Below, in pieces: positions 46,397-58,600 of a DNA stretch of 64,000 nucleotides. Below the pieces are notes generated by a model. The model saw nothing but the letters and a program-made list of their open reading frames with translations. It searched no databases and had not been told where the DNA came from. The DNA is taken from assembly GCF_018687715.1 (NCBI RefSeq), contig NC_056761.1, forward strand, positions 18,573,501 to 18,637,500, written 5' to 3'. The stretch's first letter is position 1; each line of letters opens with the position of its first letter. A program made the translations under genes and the position numbers. Source of the DNA: Carya illinoinensis (Eukaryota > Streptophyta > Magnoliopsida > Fagales > Juglandaceae).

Positions 46397-46977
46397 CTAA
46401 GAGGTGGAGGTTGATTCTGGTGAGGTGGTGGTCACCGACTTGAGGTGAGGACGGTGAGGTGGGTAGTGACAACTGGAGGCGGTGGCTGGGCTGGCGGGAA
46501 AGAAACGCACAGAGAGAAAATGAGAAGGGGTTGGTTGCACAAGGGAAAAATAGGGGAGAAGAAAAAAAAAGAAGGGAAAAGAAGGAAGAAAAAGAGAAAG
46601 GGAAAAAGAAAAAGAGGAAAAACAAAAATGAAGGGAAAGAAAATGAGGTCCTGTCTTTTCAACTCGATGTCTTAAAACTGATCCAACGAAAAAAGATCCC
46701 AAAACAGCGATTTAAATAAAATAACTTAAACGCAGTGACTAAATGAAATAAGATAATAAAACTCAACCATAAGACAATAAAATAATTTAGAACAAAGAAA
46801 AATTTAAATAATGAACAGTAATTAATATTAAAAAGCACATTAAAATAAATTTCACAGCTAAAAAAATTATGAAATAAATCTAACGATTAACACATTAAAT
46901 TTAAAACATCAGAACCATTAATTATAATAATTTAAATAATCCTTCATTAAAAATACATGTAAATACAAGGTATCACA
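44549..46977 (-). mobile_element. Solo Gypsy LTR C
   Basis: 2429 bp with TGTGA...TCACA ends and a perfect 5-bp TSD. Sense order as in the other LTRs, with an acidic-tail segment ending EAEPEDAAPPEK near 44856. It is intermediate between subfamilies: part of the GC-rich module's core (CCCCTAGGGATTATCC near 45226) without the full duplicated unit, and no minisatellite. A large GA microsatellite sits in its leader. Confidence 0.88.
46315..46393. repeat. (GA)n microsatellite, about 39 units
   Basis: A pure GA run of about 79 bases inside solo LTR C. Confidence 0.97.
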
Positions 46978-49710
46978 TACAAATTTGGTTTTGATTCTGT
47001 AGGTGGATGAGCATTTTAGTTTTGGCCAGTTTCACCCAATCAACCTTTGTTCGGTCATCTATAAAATTATGTCTAAGATTATGGTTTTTTGCTTGGCTCT
47101 ACTTCTAGATAAAATTATATCTCCTACGCAGACAACATTTATTCAGGGCAGAAGTATTTTGGAAAATATATCATTGGCCCAGGAATTGGTAAAAGGCATT
47201 AGTAGGAAAGTGAGAAGTGGAAATGTAATGTTGAAAATTGATATGGCTAAAGCTTATGATCAAGTTAACTAGAGATTCTACATCAATTGGGATTTTCTAA
47301 TAATTAGTGAAATATTTTCTTTAATGCTATTTCATCCCCTTTTTACTTGGTGATGCTCAATGGGTCCACCAAAGGTTTTTTCAAGGCTTTGCGTGGGTTA
47401 TGACAAGGTGACCATCTTTCCTCTTATTTATTTATTTTTTCTAAAGAGGTTCTTTCTTGGATACTTTGTAAAGCGTCCAGTTTAGGTTGCATTAAGCCTT
47501 TCCATCCTTGTGGAGGAGCTCTGATCTCTTATTTGCTTTATGCGAATGATATTTTGATTTTTGCTAATGTTAGGATGTATTATATTTGAAATCTTATGGC
47601 TGTATTGCATTGGTATGAATTTCTATCTGGTTAAATGATGAATCCGAGTAACTCTTCAATGTTTTTTTCCTCCTCTATTTCAACTGGCCATAAGAATGGT
47701 TTGAAGAAGATTTCAGTTTTGAGGAAGGTAGATGGCCTTGCACATATTTGGGTGTTCCTTTATTTGTGGGTTGCATGACAATCCAAATGTTTGATTCATT
47801 CTTGGCCAAAGTTCAAAAGAAATTGGCTAGGTGGAAAAGTAGATTCTATCTTTTGGAGATAAAATCGTGCTAATCATACATGTTATGAATGGTATGTCTA
47901 TTCACATGCTCTCTGTCTTGAATTTACCTAAAGGAGTGTTATCGGAGCTTAAGAAATTTTTTTTAGATTTTCTCCGGAGATCTTCGATAGAGAATAGAAA
48001 AGGCAAGTGGATTTCATGGTCGAATTTCTTTACCACCAAATATATTGAAAACTCTCATCTCTATTTTGTGATGCAGCTAAGGAAAAGGTCTCCTTTTAGG
48101 AAGGGTATCATGGATCTAATGCCGAAGGTTCTAGATAATTCGAAATGGATTATTCGGGGAGGCCAATCTAAGTTTTGGTTGGATAACTGGTTAGGAGATG
48201 GGTCGTTGATTGCTTCTATACCTATAATAGGAAATGTTAATTTGAAGATGGCGGAAGTCTTTAATACTACTAGGCTAAATTTGTACATGTTGCGGGAACT
48301 AGTTTCGGATGATATGTCTAGGAAGATCTATGAATCTTGTATCAAGTTACAGTAAGGTTAGGATATATGCATGGGGAAGCCATCCATTGATGGAGAGTTT
48401 ACCACCAAGTGTGCCTGGCAAGTCCTTCATCAATGCCATGATTTTATGTTTATGGAAGTCGTGACTTTGAAAGAATTGGCTACCAAAGAAGATGTCATTT
48501 TTTTGTTTGGTGAGCTAAGAGGAGAGCAATTCCAGTGGATGACAATATTAAGCATTTAGGCATTCCTCTAGTCTCTAAATGCGATTGTTGTGAACAACCT
48601 CAAATGGATTCTTTCCATCATATTTTATATGAGGGCAGAGGAGCTCAAGAGGTTTGGAAGTTTTTTGTAGATGCCTGTCACATAAGAGTTTCACATATTC
48701 GGAATTGGGAGGGGATGATGAGTTTTTGGTGGCAAAGAGCATCAATGTCTTCACAAGTTGGGTGGCTTCAAGGGGTTCTTCCAATTGTCATCTTATATTA
48801 GTTATGGAGAGCAAGGTTTGTGGACAGAATGGAACGTATAAAATTCACTCCTGATGATGTTATTCGTTCGGTTAAAATTTTAGTCAAACATATCTCGAGC
48901 ACGATAAAAACATTTTGATGTTTGGGTGAACATGATTGGATGGTAATGGAGATGTTAACTTGCTCGATTACTCCTATTGCTATAAGGAGAACAAAACTAA
49001 TTGCGTGGAAATGGCCGGAGAGACAGAGGGTAAAGTTGAATGTGGATGTAGGCTCTCGCGATAACTCGGGTGAGTCAAGAGGGGGTGGTATTATTTGGGA
49101 TTCTAAAGGTGATGTAATGGTGGGATTTGCTCATTCTTATGGTCATGTTACTAATACCATCGCTGAATGTAGAGCTCTTCTTGATGGGTTTCGGTTGTGC
49201 AAGCAATTGGGTTTGAGGGATTTCTTGGTAAAGTCGAATTCACCTGTTATAGTTAGTTGGTTGGTATCGGGAGTGTGCAAATATTGTTTCTTTAGGATTT
49301 TTGGAAGGAAGTTAAAAATATTGTTGGTGAGTTAAATGTTCGTTTTTGCCATATTTTTAGAGAAGCTAATATGGTGGCAGATTTTTTGGCAAAGCAAGTG
49401 ACCCATGATTTTAATTCATATTTTTTTGTGACATTACCTCCTTGCAAGGCCTTATTCGGGGAATCATTCACATGGACAAGCTTGGCATTCCTTATCTTAG
49501 ACGCTGATGGGTTTTTTTTTTTTTGGTTTGGTGGTTTGTTTTTCCCTAGGATTTTTTGGCACTTGAGATTTGTTTTTTGGATATTATTTTATAAATTCTC
49601 ATGTGCTTTAGATTGTTTCCATGGTATTTCTCCTCTATAAGTGAGGATTTTTAATAAAATTGAGAAGGGGATACTATTGGATTTGTGATCTCGGCCCTTT
49701 TAAAGAAAAA
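46978..49710 (+). pseudogene. L1-A copy 2, RT to RNase H and 3' end
   Basis: RT: NLCSVIYKIMSKIM, TFIQGRSILEN and KIDMAKAYDQVN (47250). The catalytic box reads YAND at about 47534-47545 instead of YADD. The thumb and zinc region follow (47860-48800), then RNase H (49030-49400: LNVDVGSRDN, AECRALLDGF, DFLAKQ), and a 3' UTR with AATAAAATTGAG near 49650. Many frameshifts. It includes the 165 bp missing from copy 1. Confidence 0.84.
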
Positions 49711-49815
49711 AAGGTCTCTCTTAACTAACTTGTTACACACTCCAAGTCTTTGACATAATGCACGAAAGGGACTGCTCTTTTTAATGGAAGCTCCACTGTG
49801 ACAATAGAGAGATGA
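49711..49815. other. Short spacer between L1-A copy 2 and the old Gypsy LTR
   Basis: 105 bases, no feature recognised. It ends GATGA directly before the LTR; the partner duplication is not found. Confidence 0.4.
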
Positions 49816-51970
49816 TGTGATATCCCGTATTTATGTATTTTTTAATTAAGTAAATTATCTAATTAATTAAGATTATGAGCTTTCTTGTTTTACGTTTTTG
49901 AAGATTTACGTGGCCTTATTTTATGACTTTTAACTGTGAATCTTATTTTAATGTGTTTTCTTGTCATTAAATATTGTTCATTTTTTAAAGTTTCTCTTTA
50001 TTCTAAATTTTTTATTGTTTTATTATTGGATTTTATTATTCTATTTTTATTTAGCCAGTGCATTTAAATTATTTATTTAACTCGCCATTTTGAAATTATT
50101 TTTGATGGATCAGTTTTAAGACCCAAATTGAAAAGACTAGATGATATTTCTTTCCCTTTCTTTTTTCTCTTTCCTCTTTCTTTTTCTTTCTTCTTTCTTT
50201 CTTTTTCTTTTCCTCCCTTGCCTCCATGGCCTATTTTTCCCCCAGTGCCGCCGTTGTGCCACCCTATGCTGCCAACTCTTCACCACATCACCGGTGACCC
50301 CCCAGCCACCTAACTCATCCACCCTTCTTCCCGATATGCCCTTCACATGGTCTCCCTAAATCTCACTCCAATTTACTCCATTCGGCCTCCAACTACCACC
50401 CACGCCGCCACCCACGGCCAACCACCACCACCATTAACTTCACCGATACCTCTAAGCCATTCCCTAGTCATCCCAAATCTTCGTTTGTCCCCATTCAAAA
50501 TTGGGTATTTTGGAACCCACGACCTTAGCCCAAATTGCATTGTTACGTTGTTGTGCTGCTACCTCTTGCACTCCTTGATCCTTCAAAGCACTGTAAGTAA
50601 TTTTTCAAAGAACTTCTTGAGATTTGATTATATTGTTGCACTAACAACTTTTCTGCAGTTGATTGGTTGTGCTGGACTTGGAGTCTGAGGAGTATGGGGG
50701 TTGGGTTGGATTTGAGGATGGTTTGTTTAATGAGATAAATTGTGCTTGTGTGTTTTATGTTGTGTTTGGTATCGTTATTTTATTTTTTGCATTATGGCAT
50801 GCATATTTATGCATTGTACATAAAAACTGGGTTTTCATATTAGAAAGGAATTTGGGTTGATTTGTGATAAATAATTGGTAAGGATTGAGAGAGAGGAAAA
50901 AAAGACTATAGGGATGATGGTAAACAGGTACGGTGGTAGAATCCCGCCTACGGTGCACGCGGTAGGGATGGTGGTAGTCCCGCCTGCAATTCGCGCTTAT
51001 AGTGAGAGCTATAGGGATGGTGGTAGTCCTGCTTGTGATACTCGCCTATAGTGCTCTAATAGATTGAAAGAGATGATAAAAGAACTGTAGGGATGATGGT
51101 AAGCAGGGACGGTGGTAGAGTCCATCGTGTGATTCCCACCTACGATGCATGCAATAGGGTTGGTGATAAGCAGGGATGGTGGTAGTCTTGCCTGCGATTC
51201 CTGCCTACAGTGGAAGCTATAGGGATGGTGGTAAACAGGATGGTGGTAGTCCTGCCTGTGATTCCCTCCTATGGTGCACGCGATAGGGATGGTGGTAGAG
51301 TCTTGCCTGCGATTCTCGCCTATAGTGTTAATTGGTTAATGGGCCATTTTCTGGAAATATGGTAATTTTTAATAAATGGATATGTGAACCATATTCTCGG
51401 AAAAATAGTGGATTTTATGATTAGGCCATTTTCTAAAAAAATGGCTAGTGGTTATCTTTTAGGAATGGTTTTAGGTCACATGCATGTTTTCGTCATGTGC
51501 ACGCATGTTTGTTGGATGCATTAATATATTTTTATCTTTTGGATTATTTGGTTGATTGCTTATTGAGACTTCAAATCTCAAGGGATTTGATACCTACGGT
51601 ACCTTTTTACAGTACCATAGATTTTGATGCAGATGATAATGTTGAGCCTGAGGGATTAGCCCTGCTGGAGGAGTGACATATGGTCACTTTGGATCATGGG
51701 TTATGTATCACTTTTGGTTATGTAAATATTGGTCTTTACTTTCGCTTGATAACTGTATAATATGTTGAAATATTTTTATTTTAGTTTGTGTGTATTTAAA
51801 TTTCTAGCACTTAGTTGGCTAACTTTTAATCATCTGCTGCGACCTTATTATACACATTTTGCATGTTGCGCACATTGGGAGCACTTATCGTTGGGGTGCT
51901 TGAACTGTGTTGTCATCATCTTGACGTCACAATTCTCACATTTTCATACGTTGGAGTTTAGGGCATCACA
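49816..51970 (+). mobile_element. 5' LTR of an old, internally deleted Gypsy element
   Basis: TGTGATATCCCG...GGCATCACA, 2155 bp, the most diverged LTR of this superfamily in the window. It has a pyrimidine tract (50150-50220), a leader donor CACTGTAAGT (50590), a long minisatellite (50905-51335), and a shortened acidic tail (VEPEGLALLEE, 51640-51676). Its internal region continues at 51971-51996 and 61162-61740, split by the complete plus-strand element. Confidence 0.85.
50905..51335. repeat. LTR minisatellite, expanded array
   Basis: Six to seven imperfect units with GGTGGTAGTCCCGCCTG / TAGGGATGGTGGTAAGCAGG cores, the longest array of this minisatellite in the window. Confidence 0.75.
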
Positions 51971-51996
51971 GGTGATATAAGAGCAGTTCGACTCTA
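51971..51996 (+). other. Decayed primer-binding site of the old element
   Basis: GGTGATATAAGAGCAGTTCG compares with GGTGGTATCAGAGCGGTTTG in the younger copies. The plus-strand Gypsy inserted right after it, duplicating ctcta (51992-51996). Confidence 0.8.
51992..51996. repeat. Target-site duplication ctcta, left
   Basis: It matches 61157-61161. Confidence 0.95.
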
Positions 51997-54008
51997 TGTG
52001 ATGACCCGTTTTTGAGTGTATTTTCGCTGAAATAGTTGTCTTTATTTTAATTAATATTTTAGTTATTTATTTTAATTTATTTGCGTTTTAAAATTTTTTT
52101 TAATTTAATTGATGTTGTGTTTTATTTCTTTTAGTTGTTTTGTGGTTTTTAATATCTTCGTGGCGGTTTAGTGTTGTTTTTCCCGGACTGAGGATTAGAC
52201 CTCGTCTTTTCCCTACATCTCTTTTCCTTTTTCCTTTTCTTTTTCCTTTTTCTCTTTTTTCCTTCTTTCTTTTTCCTTTCTTTTTCTTTTTTTTTTTCTT
52301 TCTTTTCTTTTTCCCTCTCTCTCTCCCCCCGTCGACCCCCCCGGTCTCTCTCTCTCTTCTCTCTCCCTCACGCCAGAACCTTCAGCCTTTCGAACCGCCA
52401 CCGTCTGGCCACCGTGTGGCTCACCGCCGGCACCGTTCGGTTCCCCCCCCTCCGGCGCACCTTCCCACCAATTTCCACCCCCAACCGGTTGGCCGTTTGG
52501 CCGGAAAAGCCCTTTGAAGCCCGCACGGTCTTGGCTCCGATCCTCCGCCGTTGCTCCACCTCCGGCCACCATTTCTTCACCACTTCATCACCGGTCCCTT
52601 ACCGTCCTAACCCACCTATTTCCGGCCACCAACGACCACCGGAACAGCTCCCACGAGCTAGCTTTCCTTTTTGGGAAATCCGGCCTCTTTCCGGCGATTT
52701 GGCCGCCACCCACGGCCAACCACCACTTCCAATAGCTTCACAACCATCCCTAGACCATTCCCTATCAATCCCAAGCTCTAGTTTGTCCCCGTTCAAAAGT
52801 GGGTTTTTCACAACCCATGGCCACAGTGAATTTTCACGCTGTAAATATTTTCCAAACCCTATTTTCAGATTTAAATGTATATTGCTCTTTCAATTAATTA
52901 ATCTGCTGTTTGGTTGATTCCGGACTGAGTCCGAGGAGTTCGGGGGTCGGATGGATGGAGGACGGAGTTGCCTGTTTATTTGTTTTATGTTGTTGGATTA
53001 TTTTATTATGCATTGTTATGGCATTGCATGGTGTGCATGCACGTGTGTTTTTGTTTAAGCGTGAAAAGCCTGTTTATTGGCGTAAGTGGTCTTACGGGTG
53101 CGTGTGTATCACGACCCCAAGCCGGGATGGGGTATTATCCCGGTGGAGCTCCTCTGGTCACTCGGGAGCGGAATAAACTGAGTGATGTCCCCTGAGTTGT
53201 CGCTAGACGACGGGAGCGGGGGCTAGGGGTTGCTTGGCTACGAACGCGCCGGGCGTGGAACCGGGCATCGCTCTACGCACCGACTCCGTGGCCCTTCGCT
53301 GGTGAGGGCTAGAGGATGCTTGGCTACGAATGCGCGGGGCGCGGAACTGGGCATCGCTCGTTAGGTGTCACATGCGTGGTGGTACTCTGCGGTGTGACAC
53401 TGGAGCCAGGGTGTGCGGATGACCCCTAGGGGAGGTCATGGTGCATACGGTTAATATGGATTCTGGTTTGAGTCGGACAAAGGCCAAATGTGACTTTTGG
53501 CGTGTTTTTCGGAAAGGATGTGTTTTTGGGCCAAATGGGTTTTTGGCGTGTGTGGAAAATTATGTTTTTGGGTTTTGTGCATCGGGCATGCTTCATGCAT
53601 TATTGTTTGAGTTCTATGTATTTTTATCTGGTAGTGTTTGGGTTTTACTTACCTGCGGTACCATTTTGGTTCCGTAGCTTTTGGTGCAAAGTTGGAGGAC
53701 GAAGAGGAGGAGGCTGAGCCCGAGGATGCGGCTCCGCCGGGTTGCTGATGCTATGCTTTATATTTGGTTTAAAACTGTATTTGTGTTTTTGTAATATTTT
53801 CTTTATGTATGTTTTAGACAGCTTGTATTACGTTAAGAAAAATTCCGGTACTTAGTTATGACTTTCGTTATCCGCTGCGTGTTTCTTTGTGCACATCTGT
53901 TGCCTTTGCACACACTTGGCACCCGTCGATAGGATGGTGACCCGGGTTGTCACCATCCGGACGTCTCGATTTCCCCGTGTTCGGGCGTGGAGATTTGGGG
54001 TTGTCACA
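51997..54008 (+). repeat. 5' LTR of plus-strand Gypsy (subfamily II)
   Basis: 2012 bp. About 60 bp around the leader donor are deleted (near 52838), and the donor reads GTAAAT; the acceptor-like site reads GTGCAA (53685-53689). GC-rich module at 53080-53440. Confidence 0.94.
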
Positions 54009-54010
54009 GG

Positions 54011-54022
54011 TGGTATCAGAGC
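54011..54022 (+). promoter_or_regulatory. Primer-binding site, initiator tRNA-Met
   Basis: TGGTATCAGAGC, perfect match, two bases after the LTR. Confidence 0.95.
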
Positions 54023-54279
54023 GGTTTGGCTCTGGGTAAAACCACATGTCCCGTAGGCAGTACCAGAATGCTTTTTAAAGTTGTGTTTTGAAAATTATGT
54101 TAAGTACAGTTGTTTTATTTGTTTGAGCTTGTTTGTTTGTTTGTATTTATTTGGTTATGTTTTTGCAAGCTGGTTTCTTTTGTTTCTTGCTGTGTGGTGT
54201 TGGTTTTTTTTTTGTTGGTTTTATGATGGTTTTATTTGTTTTCTTAAAGGAGGGTCAAGAGTGGTGTTGTGGCAGGAAA
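54023..54279 (+). other. U-rich gag leader, possible 5' UTR intron
   Basis: After GCTCTGG|GTAAAACC, a donor-like site, comes a long T/G-rich stretch, then TTTTCTTAAAG|GAGG and TTGTGGCAG|GAAAATG, both acceptor-like, just before the gag ATG. An intron here would remove most of the leader. It is conserved in all three gag-bearing copies. Confidence 0.35.
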
Positions 54280-55524
54280 ATGGGGAGACCAAGGAAATCT
54301 ACCCAGGAACCACGAGACAATACCTCCAGGGATGACTCCCTAGCCGAAGCAATACGGCAGATGACGGAATTTATGCAGCAGAGTGCGAGGTCTCAACAGA
54401 CAGGGCCTTGGCCACAACAAGGACCTTGGCCACAACAAGGGGGTCCCTGGCCACCATCAAGAGGGCCTTGTCCACCATCAGGAGGGCCTTGTCCACAACA
54501 AGGAGGGTTTTGGCCACAACCAGGAGGTCCTTGGCCATATCAGGGAGGGCCTTGGATGTATCCAGGAGGGTCCAGTAGCATGGTGCAAGCCGGATGCACC
54601 TATGAGAGCTTCCTGGCGCATAGGACTCCACACTTCACTGGAAATGAGGATCCACTTCTGGCTGGAAAATGGATCAAAGATTTGGAGAAAACCTTTGAGG
54701 TGTGTGGATGCACTGAGGCACAACAAGTACTCTACGCCAGCTATCTCTTGCAAGGTACCGCTTCTGATTGTTGGGATACCAAGAGGGTGATGCTGGAATC
54801 TGAACTGGGATCTTTCGCTGCGGTGACCTGGTAGCGTTTCAAGAAGGAGTTCAATGACCGCTTCTTTCCCACATCGGTAAGGAAGCAAAAGGCAAGAGAG
54901 TTCTCAAATCTGGTCCAAGGGGGCGCGACAGTGGAACAATACGCCCGGAGGTTCATAGAACTTGAGCGATTTGCTCCTCACCTTGTCGCCACTGAGGAGA
55001 TGCGAGCAGATCATTTTCAGGAGGGGCTGCGCCCTGATATACGCTGTATGGTGGTCAGCCATCGGATATCCACTTTTCAGGAATTAGTGGATGTGGCCAC
55101 CCTTGTGGAGCGGGAAAATAATCTGAGTGTGGGCTCCCCTCCAGGGCATAAGAGGCGGAGTTTTTCTGGTGAAGGAAGCAGCTCGGGTTCGCCCCAGATG
55201 TTTGTTCAGCGGACCGGAACTCGACCTCAAACGTCCTCAGGTGTTCGTATGGGAGGACGGGTGCCTATTTGTGGAGCTTGTAATAGAGCTCATGAGGGCG
55301 AGTGTCGGATGAGTAGCGGACCCCAGTGTTATCGGTGCGGCCAAATGGGACATATCGCTCGGGATTGCTCCGTCAGAGTTCAAGGAAGCCGTGGAGGTAG
55401 ACACGGTGGAAGAACCAACCCGAGACAAGCAGTGCAAGCCTGGGTTTGTGCTGTCACACCCGGAGAGGTGGATGATGAGGCACCAGCGACCCATGATGCT
55501 GGAGTAAATACAGGTATGGTTTAA
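54280..55524 (+). pseudogene. Gypsy gag (plus-strand copy)
   Basis: 415 codons from MGRPRKSTQ. N-terminal segment; Trp/Pro/Gln-rich repeats (54397-54560, GPWPQQ, GPCPPSG units); capsid-like domain (VCGCTEAQQVLYASYLLQ, EFNDRFFP, QYARRFIELERF); basic SPPGHKRRSFSGEG linker; knuckles CGACNRAHEGEC and CYRCGQMGHIARDC; ends TGMV-stop, with the stop inside the predicted intron. A CAG-to-TAG change at 54832-54834 is the only break, in a CHG context. The start is chosen because all copies agree from this Met on, whereas the sequence upstream is leader. Confidence 0.92.
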
Positions 55525-55615
55525 TTTAATTTAATTTTAAGTTGGATTTAATTTTTTGGTGTATGTGGTTTATTCTTTGCTTTTTGGAAAACATGGGTTG
55601 ATGTGTTTGGTTCAG
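55514..55615 (+). promoter_or_regulatory. Predicted gag-pol intron, 102 nt
   Basis: Donor ACAG|GTATGGTTTA, acceptor TTTGGTTCAG|GAAGAG, U-rich body. It contains the gag stop (55522-55524). Splicing would join codon 412 of gag to protease in the same frame. Unspliced RNA gives Gag alone. Confidence 0.62.
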
Positions 55616-58600
55616 GAAGAGTCCGTTTGTATGAGTTTTATGCTTGTACTTTGTTTGATTCCGGTGCTTCACAGTCGTTTGTATCTTCCACGTTTGCTCG
55701 GGTGTGTAATTTGGTCACGGAACCATTGCCGAAGTCTATGGTTGTGGCTCTACCCGATGGTGAGATGGTGTGGTGTTCCAAGGTTGCTTTGGGATGCCCG
55801 TTAAATTTTGAGGGAAGGTTCTTGGATGCTGATTTGGTGGTGTTCAAGCTGTTGGGCTTTGATATCATCCTCGGGATGGATTGGCTATACCGATATTCTG
55901 CGAGTATTAATTGCAGAAGTCGGATAATTAGCTTTCAGCTTCCAGATGGTGATTGTCTAGAATTTGCGGGGAGTAGATTAAAAGAAAAGCCGGTGATTAT
56001 ATCGGCGATTCAGGCAAGAAGAGAGATTGCATGGGGAGCGGATGCATTCTTGGTTCAGATGGTGTCCACGCCGTCTGAGAAGAAGTTGTGGAAGAATTCC
56101 CCGATGTGTTTGTGGATGACTTGCCCAGACTACCCCCTGTGCGGGAGATGGAGTTTGTTATCGACTTGGAACTTGGAGCGGCTCCTGTGCATAAAGCTCC
56201 TTATCGCATGGCACCGGCTGAATTGAAAGAGTTGAAGACTCAGTTGCAAGAACTGGTAGAGAAGGGATTTATTCAGCCTAGCACGTCGCCGTGGGGTGCA
56301 CCAGTTTTATTTGTTAAAAAGAAAGATGGAACCCTCCGTATGTGCATTGATTATCGGGAATTGAACAAGGTGACCATCAAAAATAAATATCCTCTCCCGC
56401 GGATAGATCATTTATTTGATCAGCTTCAAGGAGCAGCCGTGTTCTCTAAGATTGATCTGAGGTCGGGATACTACCAGCTGAGAATCAGAGACCAGGATGT
56501 GCCTAAAACTGCTTTCAGGTCAAGGTATGGGCATTATGAATTTAAGGTGATGCCGCTTGGGTTAGCTAATGCCCCTGCAGCTTTCATGGATTTGATGAAT
56601 CGAGTGTTTTGACCTTATCTGGATTCCTTTGTGGTAGTATTTATTGATGATATACTGATTTATTCCCGAGATGTTGAAGAGCATGTGTATCATCTTAGTC
56701 TGGTACTTGAGAGATTGAGAGAACACCAGCTATACGCCAAGCTCAGCAAGTGTGAATTCTGGTTGGAAGAAGTTAAATTTCTTGGGCACGTAATTTCCAG
56801 GGCGGAGTGGCTGTTGATCCTAGTAAGGTAGAAGCCATTTTGTCATGGCAGCGCCCGACTACAGTGCGCGAGGTCAGGAGTTTCTTGGGGCTCGCCGGAT
56901 ACTACCGAAGATTTGTAGAGGGTTTTGCTCGCCTATCCGGACCTCTCACAGCTTTGACTCGGAAGAATACAGAATTTGTTTGGTCAGAGAAATGTGAGAG
57001 AAGCTTCCAGGAATTAAAGAACAGGTTGACGACGGCACCAGTGTTAGTGCTCCTAGAACCGCATAAGCCATTCGTAGTCTTCAGTGATGCGTCTAAGTTT
57101 GGTTTGGGTTGTGTCCTTATGCAGGAAGGACGGGTTGTAGCCTATGCATCTCGTCAGCTAAAGGACCATGAGAAGAATTATCTAACGCACGATCTAGAAT
57201 TGGCTGCGATTGTTTTTGCCCTCAAAATCTGGCGGCACTTCTTGTATGGGGAAGCTTGCGAGGTTTTTACCGATCACAAGAGTTTGAAGCATTTGTTTTC
57301 CCAGAAAAATCTGAATATGAGGCAGAGGCGATGGCTGGAGCTAATCAGTGACTATCAGTGTGAGATCAAGTACCATCCGGGGAAGGCTAATATAGTTGCT
57401 GATGCTTTGAGCTGGAAGTCACACTTGGAAGATGAAGCCGAGCCGTCAGAATTGGATTCGTTACTTTGTGGGATGAGAAGGCTCCTTATAGAGAGTTCGC
57501 AGCAAGTGGAGATTTTGTCTTCAGTTCTTGATATTCGGGTAACTGATTTTGAAGAGTTGAAAACTCTCCAAAGAAAGGATCCGCAGCTGCTGAACATCAG
57601 GAAAAGAGTCAGAAAATCTCGAGGGCCGTTGCATTATAGCATGGATAACGATGGGATACTTCGGTTCCGAGATCGCAGAGTGGTCCCAAAGGACTCTGAA
57701 TTCAAAGAGCGGATCATGGCGGAAGCTCATGCGGCCCCTTATTCAGTTCATCCCGGCAGTACAAAGATGTATCGGGACTTGAAGAAAAATTACTGGTGGG
57801 ATGGAATGAAGAAGGACATTGCCTTATATGTTGAGAAATGCCACACATGCCGTCAGGTAAAGGCCGAGCATCAGAGACCTGCAGGTATGCTCCAACCCCT
57901 CCCTATTCCTGAGTGGAAGTGGGATGACATCACGATGGACTTCGTAGTGGGTTTGCCGAGAACGCCTAGTGGGAAGAATTCTGTTTGGGTGATTGTGGAC
58001 CGGTTAACGAAGAGTGCTCATTTTCTGCTTGTTAATAACACCGACTCTTTGGGTAAGTTGACTCGTTTGTATGTCAAAGAGGTAGTGCGGCTACACGGCA
58101 TACCAAAGAGTATAGTGTCGGATCGAGACCCAAGGTTTACGTCGCATTTCTGGAAGAGTTTGCAGGCAGCTTTGGGTACCAAGTTGAAGTTCAGTACTGC
58201 TTATCACCCGCAGACAGACGGCCAGTCAGAGCGCAACATTCAGACCCTGGAAGACATGATGCGAGCATGTGTCATGGAATTCCAAGGAAGTTGGGAAAAC
58301 CATTTGCCGCTCATCGATTTTGCATACAATAACAGCTTCCATGCAACCATTCAGATGGCTCCCTATGAAGCTCTTTATGGGAGAAAGTGCAGATCGCCCT
58401 TATGTTGGGATGAAGTTGGGGAGAGTAGGATAATTGGACCCGAAATAATTCAAGAGATGCAAAGCCAAGTCCGGATCATCAGAGATAAAATGGCGACAGC
58501 TCAAAGTCACCAGAAGAGTTACGCTGATACCAGGAGGAGAGAGTTGTCGTTTGAAGTTGGTGATTGGGTTTACCTTAAAGTCTCTCCCATGAGAGGTGTT

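Noticed and set aside
54371..54631. Leu/Val-rich ORFs antisense to gag (also 20862-21122, 27926-28150)
   Set aside because: They are the reverse strand of the GPWPQQ repeat and carry no signal of their own.
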